A stretch of DNA of 64,000 nt from contig CAWEYR010000003.1 of NCBI GenBank assembly GCA_963813345.1, positions 3,826 to 67,825 of the forward strand, in the 5' to 3' direction. Source of the DNA: CAWDDA01 sp963813345 (GTDB lineage: Bacteria; Acidobacteriota; Blastocatellia; RBC074). The position numbers and the translations under genes were made by a program. Under the pieces are notes generated by a model. The model had not been told where the DNA came from. It ran no database searches and saw only the letters and a program-made list of their open reading frames with translations. Every line of letters begins with the position of its first letter. The first letter of the stretch is position 1. Positions 1 through 10,036 of this stretch are shown here, one piece after another.

Positions 1-120
1 TGCTGAGTGCTGAGTATGGAGTTCAAACTTCAGTTTGCTGTCGTACGATTTTCAGAATGTGACCGAGCAAACTAAAGTTTGAACTTCATACTCAGCACTC
101 AGCACTCAGCACTCAGCACC
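1..120. repeat. Long inverted repeat with heptamer arms (families B and F)
   Basis: Bases 1-39 pair with 66-104 with only two mismatches. The outer part of each arm is tandem TGCTGAG/CTCAGCA heptamers. The inner part is a core related to GTTCAAACTTTAGTTTGC, which recurs near 30.9, 41.2 and 51.3 kb. The right arm carries extra heptamers up to base 119. The left arm touches the window edge, so the element may extend further. No gene is seen in 1-349. The remainder (121-349) is the leader of the next gene. Confidence 0.85.
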
Positions 121-349
121 TTCTTGTCCAGAATCCTGGATGCAATGGTTGGTTCTTTCCAAAAAAATTGAATCACCCACGCAGTTGTTATAGGATATGC
201 GCCTACCTTGGCGGTGTTGGTCACCGATAGTCTAACGGACAGAACGACAACTAGAGTTGCTGGGAACACGAACGCGGCGAGCAAATGGGGCTGCCTCTGC
301 AGGTGCTCTCTTCGCCCTGCTTTTAACCCGCCAACTGAGGAGGCCGGAG

Positions 350-3300
350 ATGCGATTCCGTTTTCTCGTCGCTATGTTGCTTGTCCTATTGCTCTCGTTA
401 GCGTCGTCAGCGCTGGCGCAGACTGCCACTACGGGAACGATTGTCGGAACTGTTTCTGACAAAGCTGGCGCACTTCTGTCCGGCGCAGAGATTGAGTTGG
501 TCAATACGGCGACCGGTCAGAACTTGAAACACATCACCAGCGAGGACGGAAAATATGTCTTCCCCTCAGTCTTGTCCGGCAATTATACCTTGACTGTCAG
601 GAAGCAGGGATTCCGTAAGGCCGTCGTGACGGAGGTCACAGTTGAGGTGGCAAAGTCGTACACGATCAACGTGTCGCTCGAAGTCGGCGAAGTGCAGCAG
701 ACCGTCGAAGTGACCGCCAGCGCAGGCGTCGAATTGCAAACCGCCGACTCGACCGTCGGCAATGTGATTCAAGGGAAGCTGATGCCGCTGATGCCGGCTC
801 TCACCAGGACGGCAAACGAGCTTATAAGAAACCAGCCGCTCACTACGCCTGATGGCGCTGTGGCCGGGTCGCGCCAGGATCAAAGCACGTTTCTGCTCGA
901 CGGCATTGATGTCACCAACAATTCGGTGGGCGGCCTGGGAACTTATATGGTGCTGCCGATTGACGGCATCGAAGAGTTCCGCGTCGGCGTATCGAATCCG
1001 AACGCTTCATTCGGACGCGGGGCAGGCGGACAGGTCTCCGATCATCAGCCGGCGGGGCAACACCCAGTACCACGGAGTGACCTACTGGTATCATCAGAAC
1101 GACAATCTCAACGCCGCCAGATGGGATAATAAGCGAACGCTTGGCCAGACCGAGACTGATCCCGTAAGACGCGCCAAACTTCAGGAGCCCGAACTGAAAG
1201 ACAACCGTTTCGGCTTCAATTTCGGCGGCCCGATTTGGCCGTGGAAGGACAAGGCGTTCTTCTTCCTGAATTATGAAGGGCGGCGGTTCCCGCGCACGAC
1301 ATCGATCTTGCGCATTGTCCCGACCGACACGCTACGGCAGGGCATCCTGCGGTTTCGCGATAGCGCAGGCACAATCGTCAGCTACAGCCTGGCGAATGCG
1401 GCGGTGTGCGGAACTGGCACCGATGCCACACCGGCCAACGGCGTCTGCGATCCGCGTGGACTCGGTTTGAGTCCGACGATCTCTGCGCTGTGGCAGAAAC
1501 TCCCGGCGGGCAACGATCCGAGTGCGGGCGATAGTTTGAACACCATCGGCTTCCGGGGCAACGTCGGAAACCCGCTCACCAATAACTATTACAACGCCCG
1601 CCTGGATTACAACCTCACCGAGAAATGGAGGATCGAAGGCTCCTTCCGTTACTTCGGCGAAGTCAATGCCGGTTCCGGGCTGGTGAACATCATCGGTGGA
1701 AATCCCGTGAGCTTTGAGAAGCTCCCCAACCAGAGACAATATGGTAGTGGCAGGGATCAGTGGGCAGATCACTTCCACTCTGACCGGCGACTTCCGCTTT
1801 GGCTGGTTACGCAATCGCACGGCAACGGATCGCGTCAGACCCGACGCGTCAGCCGGGATTCTGGCACTCCCCGGGACTGAGACCGGCATCTCCGACGGCC
1901 AGGCGTATATGGCGCTCGATCCGTGGACGGTCGAGGCGGCGCGCAAAGCCTCCTCTCGGAGCCGATTGACGTTGACACCCAGCTGGCGCGCAAGCAGGCC
2001 AACGACAATAAGAACCTCCAGTGGAACGCCGATCTGAACTGGGTGAAGCGCAGCCACACGTTCCAGTTTGGCACCCATATCCGTTACTTACCCACGCTGC
2101 ACTTGCGCGATGACAAGGTCGTCGGAGCGTTGGGCGCTTTGGTCGCTCAGATCGATTCGGATCTGGGCACGGTCGTCATCCCGGCGACTTCCCGTCCACC
2201 TACCTGCGGTGCAGGCACTACGAGGAACTGCATACAGTCGGGCGACCTGCAGACGTGGAATCGTCTCTTCGCCTCGACGACCGGCATCATTGACAATGTC
2301 AGCGTGTTGGCTGTCCGCGACGGCAGTTTCAAACCGTTGCCATTCGGCGAGCTGCTCGAAGCGGACACCACGCTCTGGGCGCCGGAGTTTTACTTTCAAG
2401 ATGTCTGGCGGATGCGTCCCTCTTTGACGCTGACGTATGGCGTCAACTACGGGTGGCAGACGCCGCCGACAGAGAGGCTGGGTCGTCAGAGTGTCCAGGT
2501 TGACGGCGTGACGCTGCAAGAGCAAACCTCTGACGATTATCTGGGGGCAAGAGCTTCGGCGGCGCGCGACGGCAAGATCTTCAACCCGGCGATTGCGTTC
2601 CTGCCGATCAATGAGGCCAATCGGGGCGGCGTCTTCGATATTGACTGGAACAACGTTGCGCCGCGCGTGGCGGTGGCTTGGAGTCCGAGCTCTTTCGAGA
2701 ACAAAGGGCTTGGCTTTCTGTTTGGTCGTGATAAGACGGTGATTCGCGGCGGTTATAGCATGGTCTTTGACCGGCAGAACACGGTCCAGAGCGTGATTGT
2801 CCCGACGCTCGGCGTCGCTTTCGCGCAGACGCTCAACGTCACCTCGCCTCGCTGCAACGCGACCGGCGCTGGCGGACGCGGGATGCACTCCCGCGGGAAA
2901 TACTGCGGCGAGCGGTTTCCGCGTCGGCGTGGATGGCCGCATACCGATCCCGACCGTGCCGACTCTCACGATTCCTGTCTCACCTTACTGGGGTCCCAAT
3001 CCGGCCAACCCGAGCGGACCGCCGATACTCTTCCCGGAGATTCTCTCCTTCCAGGTTGATCCGACGATCGAAGTCGGAGAGAACCACGCTTTCGACCTTA
3101 CCTGGCAACGAGAGTTGCCGAAAAACATGTTGGTGGAGTTCGGCTACGTCGGCCGTTACGCAAGCAAGCTACCCCAGAGCATGAGCTTTGGCCAGGTACC
3201 GTATATCCACGTGGATACCGCTTCCGGGCAGACTTTCGCGCAGGCATTCGACGCCGTGGCGGCCCAGCTTCGCGGAGGCACGGCGGCAGCTCAAGTGACG

Positions 3301-4318
3301 CCTCAGGCATGGTTCGAGAATCAATCACCCGGCGGCACGCGGACTTTGGCGGGGCTCCAAACCACCAACTTCATCAACGGCAACCTGAACAACATCTTCT
3401 TGACGATTGACACGCGCCGCATCCAGGCGGGCTTGCAACCGTTCAATAACTATCTGGCGCAAACGCTCTTCCTGCGTTCGAGCGTGGGCAGGTCGAATTA
3501 CAACGCTGGATTCGTCACGCTGCGCAAGCGGCTGTCGCAGGGGTTGCTCTACACGGTCAACTACACTTTCTCTCGCTCGTTCGATCAGCTCGGCGCGATC
3601 CAGAACGCGGCCAGCGTCATGCCGAACAGCTTCGACCTCGATGCCGAGTACGGGCAGTCGCTCTTCGACATCACGCATCAGTTCAACTCGACCTTCCTGT
3701 ACGAGTTGCCCTTCGGCAAGGGCAAGTACTTCAGCGTCTCAAACAGCGCGCTCAACAAGGTGGTCAGCGGTTGGTACGTCTCCGGCATCTTTTCTGCGCG
3801 CAGCGGCGATCCGTTGACAGTCACACAGGGGGCGGGCGTCTGGGGTGGTAGCCTGCAACTAAACTTCACCTCAGGCGCGATCCCAACTAAAGATCCCCTC
3901 TCGTTCGGGAACAACGTTAATTCCGGCATCGCTGGTTCCAACAACATAGGCATCAACGGCAATCCGGCCACTCGCGGCACAGGTCTAAACCTGTTTGGGA
4001 ATCCGGAACAGGTTTATAACAGCTTCCGCCGCGTCAACGTCAGCACTGACGGGCGGGCCGGTCGCGCCAATCCGTTGCGCGGAATGCCGCGCTGGAACAT
4101 GGACATGTCAATCGGCAAACGAACGGCTATCACGGAGCGGTTGAACGTGACGTTCGCGTTCGACTTCTTCAACCTTGACAATCACGTGACCTTTGCCAAT
4201 CCGGGTCTGTCTTTGACTGACCCGCGACGGTTTTGGCGTGATCACCACTCAATTCATTCCGCCGGACCGAGTCGCCGGCAGCCGGTGGATTCAGTTCGGC
4301 CTGCGCGTCGAATTCTAG
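350..4318 (+). CDS. Oar-like TonB-dependent receptor 1 (about five frame breaks)
   Basis: Large outer-membrane TonB-dependent receptor of the Oar/carboxypeptidase-regulatory type, with unknown ligand. The ATG at 350 follows GGAGGCCGGAG. It opens a signal peptide ending SSALAQ, then a CnaB-like regulatory domain (GTIVGTVSDKAGALLSGAEI), a plug region (LLDGIDVTNNSVGG, SNPNASFGRGAGG) and a long barrel. The frame breaks near 1037, 1735, 1925, 2880 and 4220. After correcting the last break, the protein ends WIQFGLRVEF at the TAG 4316-4318, the aromatic C-terminus expected of an outer-membrane barrel. The domain order survives across every break, so sequencing indels are more likely than decay. The total of about 1,320 residues is normal for the family. 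It converges on the penicillin-binding protein gene. Confidence 0.85.
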
Positions 4319-4344
4319 CTGATTTCAGACAGGTCGAGAGCCTT

Positions 4345-4380
4345 ACGCCGCAGCCAGGAAGGGACTTCTGGTTGCGGCGT
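4345..4380. terminator. Stem-loop between convergent genes, probable bidirectional terminator
   Basis: ACGCCGCAGCCAG (4345-4357) pairs with CTGGTTGCGGCGT (4368-4380): 13 pairs including one G-T, with a 10-base loop. It lies between the receptor stop (4318) and the minus-strand PBP stop (4396). There is no strong T tract, so termination is inferred from position and stem strength. Confidence 0.55.
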
Positions 4381-4395
4381 TACTACATGCGTCAT

Positions 4396-7101
4396 TTATC
4401 TGTGCTGATTTGGCGGGTTCGACGTAGCCAGTCTGGGCCGGGTATCGTGAAATGTCCGGCTGCAGCTCACGCGCGGTTCGAGACCAAGAGCATAGGTGCG
4501 CGAGGTGATCTTTGGGCAGACGCCGCTGATGGCGATTAGACCGGTTGTTCCACAGACGTCGAGCGTAACCGACTTGGTAGCGGCCAGGGAAGGCGAAACC
4601 GGCTTGGTAGCGGCCAGGGAAGGCGAAACCGGCTTGGTAGCGGCCAGGGAAGGCGAAACCGGCCTTGCCTCAGGTGCAGCCGCTGGTGGTGGAGGATCAA
4701 CGCTGGGAACTGTCGAAGGCGGGTCAGTCTCTTTTTCTTCGGGCGGTGGTGCCGCTACCGGTTCGGTGCCACGGATAAAGAGCTCGTGACGGACATTTTC
4801 CAATCCGGCTTGAGCGAGTTGCCCGGTTTCAGGATCAATATCAACTGTCGTTATTTCGCCAGGATCGGCGAAGTCGCCGCCAAGTTCGGGTCTGACAGCG
4901 ACTGCGCGTTTCATGAACTCCGCCCAGATAGGCGCCGCTGAGACTCCGCCCGTCAATCCCAGGTCGGCATTGTCGTCAAATCCAACCCAAACAACACAAA
5001 GCAAATTGGGCGTATAGCCGACAAACCATCCATCGCGAGAGCTTCCTGTCTTTCCCGCCGCGATACCTTTAAAGCCCATTTGCCGGACTTTCGCTCCAGT
5101 ACCGTGATCAAGTACATCGCGCATCATTGACGTCATCAGATAAGCTACCTGCGGACTGACAACCTCGCGACTCTGGGAGCTGTTTTCGAAGAGAGTGGCT
5201 CCCGTGCGCAGCACGATCCTCTTTACGGCAAAAGGCGTTATGCGGCGACCCTGGTTTGCAAATACTGTGTACGCACCTGCAATCTGCAGGGGAGTGGCCT
5301 CGGCGACGCCAAGCGCCATAGACGGGTAGGTCGGGACCTTTTCGATCCCAGCACGCTCGGCGAGGCGTGCCACCTGCCTGAACCCAACTCTCTCGGCAAG
5401 CTCGACCGTGATGACGTTCTTAGAGTGTACAAGAGCGTCGCGCACGGTGATCGGCTTCATAGCGTACGTCTTCCCGAAGTTGTCCGGAGAATACTTTTCG
5501 CCAAAGCTATATTCGAAACTGCGCGGAGCATCCGTCATCATCGTTGCCGGCGTAATCACACCGCTAAGATCGTCAGTACCCTGGGCCAATGCAGTTGCAT
5601 ATACAAAGGGCTTGAAGACAGATCCAGGCTGGCGACGTGCGTCCGTTGCACGATTGAGCTGGCTTTTGGCGTAGTTTCTCCCACCCACCATCGCGACGAT
5701 TTCCCCGGTCTTTGGATCGATCGCCACGAGAGCAGCCTGCAGTCCGGCCGTGCCACCCTTGCGCTTGGCGAGCATCTTCTCAACTGATGCCATATGCGAC
5801 GTGACAGCATGGTAGGCCGCGCGTTGCAATTCGAGGTCGAGAGTCGAGTAGATTCGCAGAGACTTGAGCGGAGTGACACGATCGTCGAAGTGTTCTTCCA
5901 GCTGCCTCATCAGATAGTCGATGAAGTACGGCGCGTCCGAAACATCGAGCGCCGGGGCGCGCCCCTTGACGCCCAGTGGAAGAGCCTTTGCCGCGTCAGC
6001 CCGCCGGCGATCCACCTTTCCAGTCTCAGCCATCTTCTCGAGAACCAGGTTGCGGCGTTCGAGAGCACGCTCCTCACGCGAATATGGAGAGTAGTAATTC
6101 GGGCTCCGGAGAATGCCGGCCAGAAGAGCCGATTCCGAAAGCGTCAGGTTCGAAACATCCTTGTCAAAATAGGATCGGGCAGCCTGCCCAAATCCGTTGA
6201 TTGAAAATCCACCACGCTGGCCAAGGTAGATCTGATTGCAATACATCGTCATGATCTGCTCTTTGGTGAGCCTCTGCTCGAGCAGAATCGAGATGTAGGC
6301 CTCGGACAGCTTGCGCTTGAGCGACTTCTCAGGCTTGAGAAAGAAATTCTTGACCAGTTGCTGGGTGATCGAGCTGCCGCCTTCTGTCCATTCGCCTGTC
6401 TGGTAGTCCCGGATAAGCGCGCGAGCAATGCCACGCCAGTTTATTCCGCTGTGTTCGAAGAACTGTCGATCCTCGATGGCTACAATGGCATCGACCAGAT
6501 TCTGCGGAAGATCTCTGAAATCGATTATCTTGCGCTTTTCGCGATCCTGATTGATGACCGACGAGATGAGCTCCGGCTCGACGAGAGCGCGTTCGAGCGG
6601 TTGAGAAGACTTAAGGTCATTGATCGCGCTGATTGATTCACCACCACGCGCAAAAGAAACTCTCAACGGTCGAAATGCCATCGGTCCATCTGCTGCTGCA
6701 TCAGAACCAGGCATCAATTCCACCGTCGCACCGCGAACGACATATTGTCCGCGCTTGGAATTCTCGATTGACGTTCCCTCGACGTACCCTATGCGGCGAA
6801 GGTGAGCGGCGAGCCTCGTGGCAGTGAATCCCAAACCGGTTCGCAGTTCTGGAGGCGCTGCATAGATTCCAGATGTCTTGACAAAAACATCACCGCGCAG
6901 TCCGGCGTCAATCAGTGCAGTGTAGCGGTAGTAGTAATAGGTGGCCGCACCAAGGACTACAACCAGCGCAAACGTCATAGGCGCCAGAAAGTAAGGTGAA
7001 GTGAAGATTTTAAGAATGCGGCGTGAGAGCGATTCCCTCGAGCGAACCCCCAAACGACTCGTGGACCGCGCGGGCCGCGACGGGCTAAAACTTTTCGCCA
7101 T
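4396..7101 (-). CDS. Class A penicillin-binding protein, PBP1B-like
   Basis: Bifunctional peptidoglycan glycosyltransferase/transpeptidase, intact at about 901 residues. A basic cytoplasmic tail precedes one membrane segment (about residues 39-60). Next comes a region resembling the UB2H module of PBP1B (TSGIYAAPPELRTG). The GT51 domain has EDRQFFEHSGINW (catalytic Glu about 210) and GGSSITQQLVKNFF. The transpeptidase domain has SVFK (Ser about 494), SKN (about 560) and KTG (about 684). The ATG at 7101 is preferred over an upstream TTG because GAGG lies just upstream. The C-terminal tail is Pro-rich, has three copies of PVSPSLAATK, and ends in a low-complexity stretch that resembles no known domain. 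It is the first long unbroken gene after the damaged receptor. The family is certain; the PBP1B assignment is likely. Confidence 0.93.
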   Translation of the reverse strand: MAKSFSPSRPARSTSRLGVRSRESLSRRILKIFTSPYFLAPMTFALVVVLGAATYYYYRYTALIDAGLRGDVFVKTSGIYAAPPELRTGLGFTATRLAAHLRRIGYVEGTSIENSKRGQYVVRGATVELMPGSDAAADGPMAFRPLRVSFARGGESISAINDLKSSQPLERALVEPELISSVINQDREKRKIIDFRDLPQNLVDAIVAIEDRQFFEHSGINWRGIARALIRDYQTGEWTEGGSSITQQLVKNFFLKPEKSLKRKLSEAYISILLEQRLTKEQIMTMYCNQIYLGQRGGFSINGFGQAARSYFDKDVSNLTLSESALLAGILRSPNYYSPYSREERALERRNLVLEKMAETGKVDRRRADAAKALPLGVKGRAPALDVSDAPYFIDYLMRQLEEHFDDRVTPLKSLRIYSTLDLELQRAAYHAVTSHMASVEKMLAKRKGGTAGLQAALVAIDPKTGEIVAMVGGRNYAKSQLNRATDARRQPGSVFKPFVYATALAQGTDDLSGVITPATMMTDAPRSFEYSFGEKYSPDNFGKTYAMKPITVRDALVHSKNVITVELAERVGFRQVARLAERAGIEKVPTYPSMALGVAEATPLQIAGAYTVFANQGRRITPFAVKRIVLRTGATLFENSSQSREVVSPQVAYLMTSMMRDVLDHGTGAKVRQMGFKGIAAGKTGSSRDGWFVGYTPNLLCVVWVGFDDNADLGLTGGVSAAPIWAEFMKRAVAVRPELGGDFADPGEITTVDIDPETGQLAQAGLENVRHELFIRGTEPVAAPPPEEKETDPPSTVPSVDPPPPAAAPEARPVSPSLAATKPVSPSLAATKPVSPSLAATKSVTLDVCGTTGLIAISGVCPKITSRTYALGLEPRVSCSRTFHDTRPRLATSNPPNQHR
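4571..4660. repeat. Three 30-bp in-frame tandem repeats in the PBP tail
   Basis: Three adjacent 30-base units (4571-4600, 4601-4630, 4631-4660) differ by a single base. On the minus strand each encodes PVSPSLAATK, read as S-V-T at the edge of the last unit. They add 10-residue Pro/Ser/Ala/Lys blocks to the periplasmic tail and leave the frame open. The near-identity suggests recent slippage expansion. Confidence 0.95.
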
Positions 7102-7139
7102 CAATCAGATCCTCGGCGATTCATCCCAGGGCTAGAGCA

Positions 7140-7556
7140 TTATGACCCATAATTGGGCGGCAGGGAAGAGGGCGCTCTCCCTTCGATCATTCTCCTCAGT
7201 TCCCCGGACCTGATTGTCCTAACTCCAAGACTACGCACCCTTTCCACGAGCCCACGATCGGACGTCACTACGATGATGTCGTCAATCCTGTTTTGGTACT
7301 GCTGGTTGAGAAGCTCAACTATTCGATCATCCGCATTCGAGCCGGGGCGGGCATAGAACAACGTGACTTCCTCATACGTGGCTTCATCCGGAAGCTGCTC
7401 GAGCGGGTTCCCATCGAAAACCACGGCATAAGAGTGTTCGCCTCTCCGAGAGATCGCAGTGAGTTCATTCAGGAGCCGGAGCTGGGCACCCTTCTTATCG
7501 CGATGCCACCCGGGCCGCTGTCCGAAGACGTTGTTACCGTCGACGAGGTAGAGCAT
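7140..7556 (-). CDS. NYN (YacP-like) PIN-fold ribonuclease family protein
   Basis: 138-residue single-domain protein of the NYN/YacP (Rae1-like) family, predicted metal-dependent RNases. The N-terminus MLYLVDGNNVFGQRPGW has the conserved Asp and Asn of the active site. The later acidic motifs are VVFDGNP, GSNADDRIVELL and VVTSDRGLVERVR, the usual PIN acidic cluster. The length is slightly short but complete for an isolated NYN domain. It lies downstream of the receiver gene on the same strand. An inverted repeat ends only 7 bases before its ATG, and no purine-rich ribosome binding site is visible there, so its translation may be weak or coupled. The family call is firm; the RNA substrate is unknown. 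Confidence 0.85.
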   Translation of the reverse strand: MLYLVDGNNVFGQRPGWHRDKKGAQLRLLNELTAISRRGEHSYAVVFDGNPLEQLPDEATYEEVTLFYARPGSNADDRIVELLNQQYQNRIDDIIVVTSDRGLVERVRSLGVRTIRSGELRRMIEGRAPSSLPPNYGS

Positions 7557-7563
7557 GTCGAGT

Positions 7564-7680
7564 CTGGGAGCGCCGAATTTGGAGTGCGGCGGCTTGGCCC
7601 GCTTTAGTCTCCCGCCGAGTAATCCGATCGGGACACTAAAGCGGCGCCAAGCCGCCGCACTCCAAATTCGGCGCTCCCAG
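7564..7680. repeat. Long inverted repeat (family G)
   Basis: Arms 7564-7608 and 7635-7680 are about 45 bases and identical apart from one missing G. The loop is 26 bases. The element fills the gap between the receiver stop (7693) and the NYN start (7556), both on the minus strand. Confidence 0.95.
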
Positions 7681-7692
7681 GTTGGTGCTCGT

Positions 7693-8064
7693 CTATTTCT
7701 CGAGTGCGCGCGCGACGCCCCGCCTCATGTTCTCAATCCCGGAAGCCTTATTGACGAAGAACGTGAAGCTATCGATCGCCACCTCATCGAGCGCCTGCGT
7801 CGTACGATTGGCTGTCGAGATTATTACAGGCAGGTTTTTCAGACGCTCATCCGAGCGAATGTGCTGAAGGACTTTGTATCCTGTAAGGAGCGGCATCACG
7901 ACATCGAGTATCGCGAATGCGATCTCGCCGTCGCTCGAAAGCAGTTCGAGCGCCTCACGGCCATTCGAAACCTCGATGACATCCAGACCTTGTTCGCGCG
8001 CAATCACCTTCCATAGGAATCGTGCGTCCTTGTCGTCATCCGCAATCAAAGCCTTTCGTGCCAT
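7693..8064 (-). CDS. Stand-alone response-regulator receiver (CheY-like)
   Basis: 123-residue receiver domain with no output domain. It has the acidic pocket ADDDKDAR, the phospho-acceptor Asp in AILDVVMPLLTGYKV (about residue 54), the conserved Ser/Thr in VIISTANR, and the Lys in FVNKAS. The ATG at 8064 is preceded by GGAGGTGATC, a full complement of the 16S rRNA 3' end, so strong translation is expected. Such proteins are phosphorylated by a separate histidine kinase and act through protein contacts. No kinase is nearby, so the partner is unknown. It is divergent from the methyltransferase gene. Confidence 0.92.
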   Translation of the reverse strand: MARKALIADDDKDARFLWKVIAREQGLDVIEVSNGREALELLSSDGEIAFAILDVVMPLLTGYKVLQHIRSDERLKNLPVIISTANRTTQALDEVAIDSFTFFVNKASGIENMRRGVARALEK

Positions 8065-8168
8065 CGATCACCTCCGTAGGGTCCAACGATTCAGTCAATC
8101 TAACACCAGCCTCACATGCTTGCTAGGCCCTCAAGACTTTGGCTAGTATCGAAGATGTGGAGAATCCG

Positions 8169-8988
8169 ATGATAGATCATAGCGCCGAGCGCGAGGAGGC
8201 ATTCATCTATGACCTCCATGTAGTCCCGCTGTGGCGCGAGCCCTTCAATCAGCTTCTTGACGACAAGGTCGAGATTCCTGCCGAGGGGCGCATTCTGGAA
8301 GCGTCTTGCGGAACCGGTGGATACTCCGTTGGCCTGGCCTCTACGCTGGGCGCGAAGCTCTCGTTGCTCGGCGTCGATAGCAGTGAAGAACGTTTGACTA
8401 TCGCGCGTGCCAAGGCATCGGTGAAAAAGCTCGACCACATCGAGTTTCGCCACGGCTCGCTCGATTCACTCGAGCTGCCGGATGATGAGTTCGACCTTGT
8501 CATCGGAGACGCGTCGATGTGGGCGCCGAAAGACTTAACATCAGTCTTCGACGAACTTCGACGGGTGGCAAAGCACGGCGCAACCCTGGTTGCGCTGATC
8601 GCTACGCGCGGTACATTCGATGAGTTCCATTCGATCTTCTGGGAGAGTCTTCACGAACTGAACCTGGATGCATACACGCCGCAACTTGAAGCTCTGATTG
8701 AGGCTCGGCCCACGACGACCGAAGCAAAGCAGTTGGCGCTAAAATCTCGCTGGCGCAATGTGCACAGCGAAACAATAAAGCACCGGTTAGATTTTGAGAG
8801 CTCTGCTGTCTTCCTGAAATCGCCCGCTTTTCGAGCGATACTTTTTTCAGGAATGGTTCGGAATGATTGCTGATGCTGCCGAGCGGGAGGCGGTCCGAAA
8901 AGGCGCAGCCAGAATCATTGACAGGGACAGCCACGAGGTAGATTTCGATGTGTCAATCAAGGCCACGATTATTGTAGGCCGCAAATGA
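8169..8988 (+). CDS. SAM-dependent class I methyltransferase (one frame break near its end)
   Basis: Rossmann-fold methyltransferase with motif I ILEASCGTGGYSVGLA, an acidic residue after strand 2 (LLGVDSSEERL), GSLDSLELPDDEFDLVIGDA and a later LRRVAKHGATLVAL. The ATG at 8169 follows GTGGAG; a TTG at 8139 is an alternative. As read, the frame stops at 8873. Removing one T from the run of six at 8832-8837 gives a further coherent segment (FQEWFGMIADAAEREAVRKG) ending IIVGRK at the TGA 8986-8988. This is a clear homopolymer-type indel. The substrate cannot be read from the sequence. It lies head-to-head with the receiver gene. Confidence 0.85.
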
Positions 8989-9004
8989 ATTGATTAGCCC
9001 TTGA

Positions 9005-9019
9005 GCGCCGTAACGGCGC
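9005..9019. other. Perfect 7-1-7 palindrome
   Basis: GCGCCGT-A-ACGGCGC lies 17 bases after the methyltransferase stop and 49 bases before the next start. It could be a short terminator stem or a protein site; nothing further can be said. Confidence 0.4.
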
Positions 9020-9067
9020 AAGTCATGGTAATATCGCCTGATACACCTTGCTGCCTGGAGGAATATA

Positions 9068-10027
9068 ATGTTGACCTGTCCTGTGTGCCGGAGCCAGAAC
9101 ATGGACACGGCGAAGTTCTGCGGCAACTGCGGCACTCCATTCCCGCGATCACCCGTGCCGTCATCATCGCTTGTGAATTGCCCTCAGGGCCATATTTACA
9201 GCGCTGTCTACGAACATTGTCCATACTGCCCGCTTCCTGAAACGGTAAGCGCAGACTCACAGCCCGTTGTCAGCCAGGCTGACTTCGCCACCAAGGTCGA
9301 GGCAAATGATGCCAGCGAGACTCTGGCCGAAACCTCGTCGCTAAAGCTCGGAATTCTGGATGACGCGAATTACAATGTGACTCCTGTTGAGCCGAATCAC
9401 GAGCAGAACGACTTCTCGTCACTACAGACGAGCATCGGCGACAACATCGCAGAAACCAACATTGGCGAGCCGTCGACCGAGCCAACCGTCCTTACTCCGA
9501 AGGACATCACCCGCGTCGAGGCTCCAGTCAAGCGAACTCGCGATTCGGAACCCCGGTCGACTCCCGTAGCTCCTGGTCCCGGGCCCGATTCTGGACCTCC
9601 ACCTCCGCCTCCACCCGCGCCGAGCCCGATCAGGGAACCACAACTCGGCGAGCAGGCTGAACGCCATACCGTTCTCATGCACGGAGGCGTAGGCGATGTG
9701 GATCCGAAGAGCAAGGGAAAGATTGTAGGGTGGCTCATCACGTACTCAAAAAATCGCGACGGAGTGGACTATCGTTTGCGCGCCGGACACAACCGTGTTG
9801 GGGCGCATCCGGCCTGTGACATTGTCGTGGATGATGACACTGTCAGCGGCTCGCACGCGGTGATCGTTCATCGCGATGGCCACTGCCTGATAAAAGATGA
9901 CCTGTCTCGGAACGGCACGTTTGTAAATGGAGTCGAGATTACAGAAGCCCGCACTCTCGTGAACTACGACCAGATCCGCGTCGGCAATACAACGCTCACG
10001 TTTGTTGCAGCGGAAAGTGGTCAATGA
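9068..10027 (+). CDS. Zinc-ribbon and FHA-domain protein
   Basis: 319-residue cytoplasmic protein. The N-terminus has a treble-clef-like zinc ribbon (CPVCRSQNMDTAKFCGNCG) and a second Cys pair (CPQGHIYSAVYEHCPYC). The middle is a low-complexity acidic/Thr region with a run of prolines near residues 177-184. The C-terminal FHA domain has RVGAHPACDIVVDDDTVSGS, SHAVIVHRD and SRNGTFVNG, the signature of phosphothreonine peptide recognition. The Thr-rich linker may itself be a kinase target, as in other FHA scaffold proteins; this is inference. GGAGG stands 8 bases before the ATG. It ends 9 bases before rdgB and is probably co-transcribed with it. Confidence 0.9.
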   Translation: MLTCPVCRSQNMDTAKFCGNCGTPFPRSPVPSSSLVNCPQGHIYSAVYEHCPYCPLPETVSADSQPVVSQADFATKVEANDASETLAETSSLKLGILDDANYNVTPVEPNHEQNDFSSLQTSIGDNIAETNIGEPSTEPTVLTPKDITRVEAPVKRTRDSEPRSTPVAPGPGPDSGPPPPPPPAPSPIREPQLGEQAERHTVLMHGGVGDVDPKSKGKIVGWLITYSKNRDGVDYRLRAGHNRVGAHPACDIVVDDDTVSGSHAVIVHRDGHCLIKDDLSRNGTFVNGVEITEARTLVNYDQIRVGNTTLTFVAAESGQ

Positions 10028-10036
10028 GAATCAGGG

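Noticed and set aside
4496..4789. Plus-strand open frame with three EGETGLVAAR repeats
   Set aside because: It is the antisense image of the PVSPSLAATK repeats in the PBP gene; open only because the repeat is a multiple of three, and it has no start signal or family.
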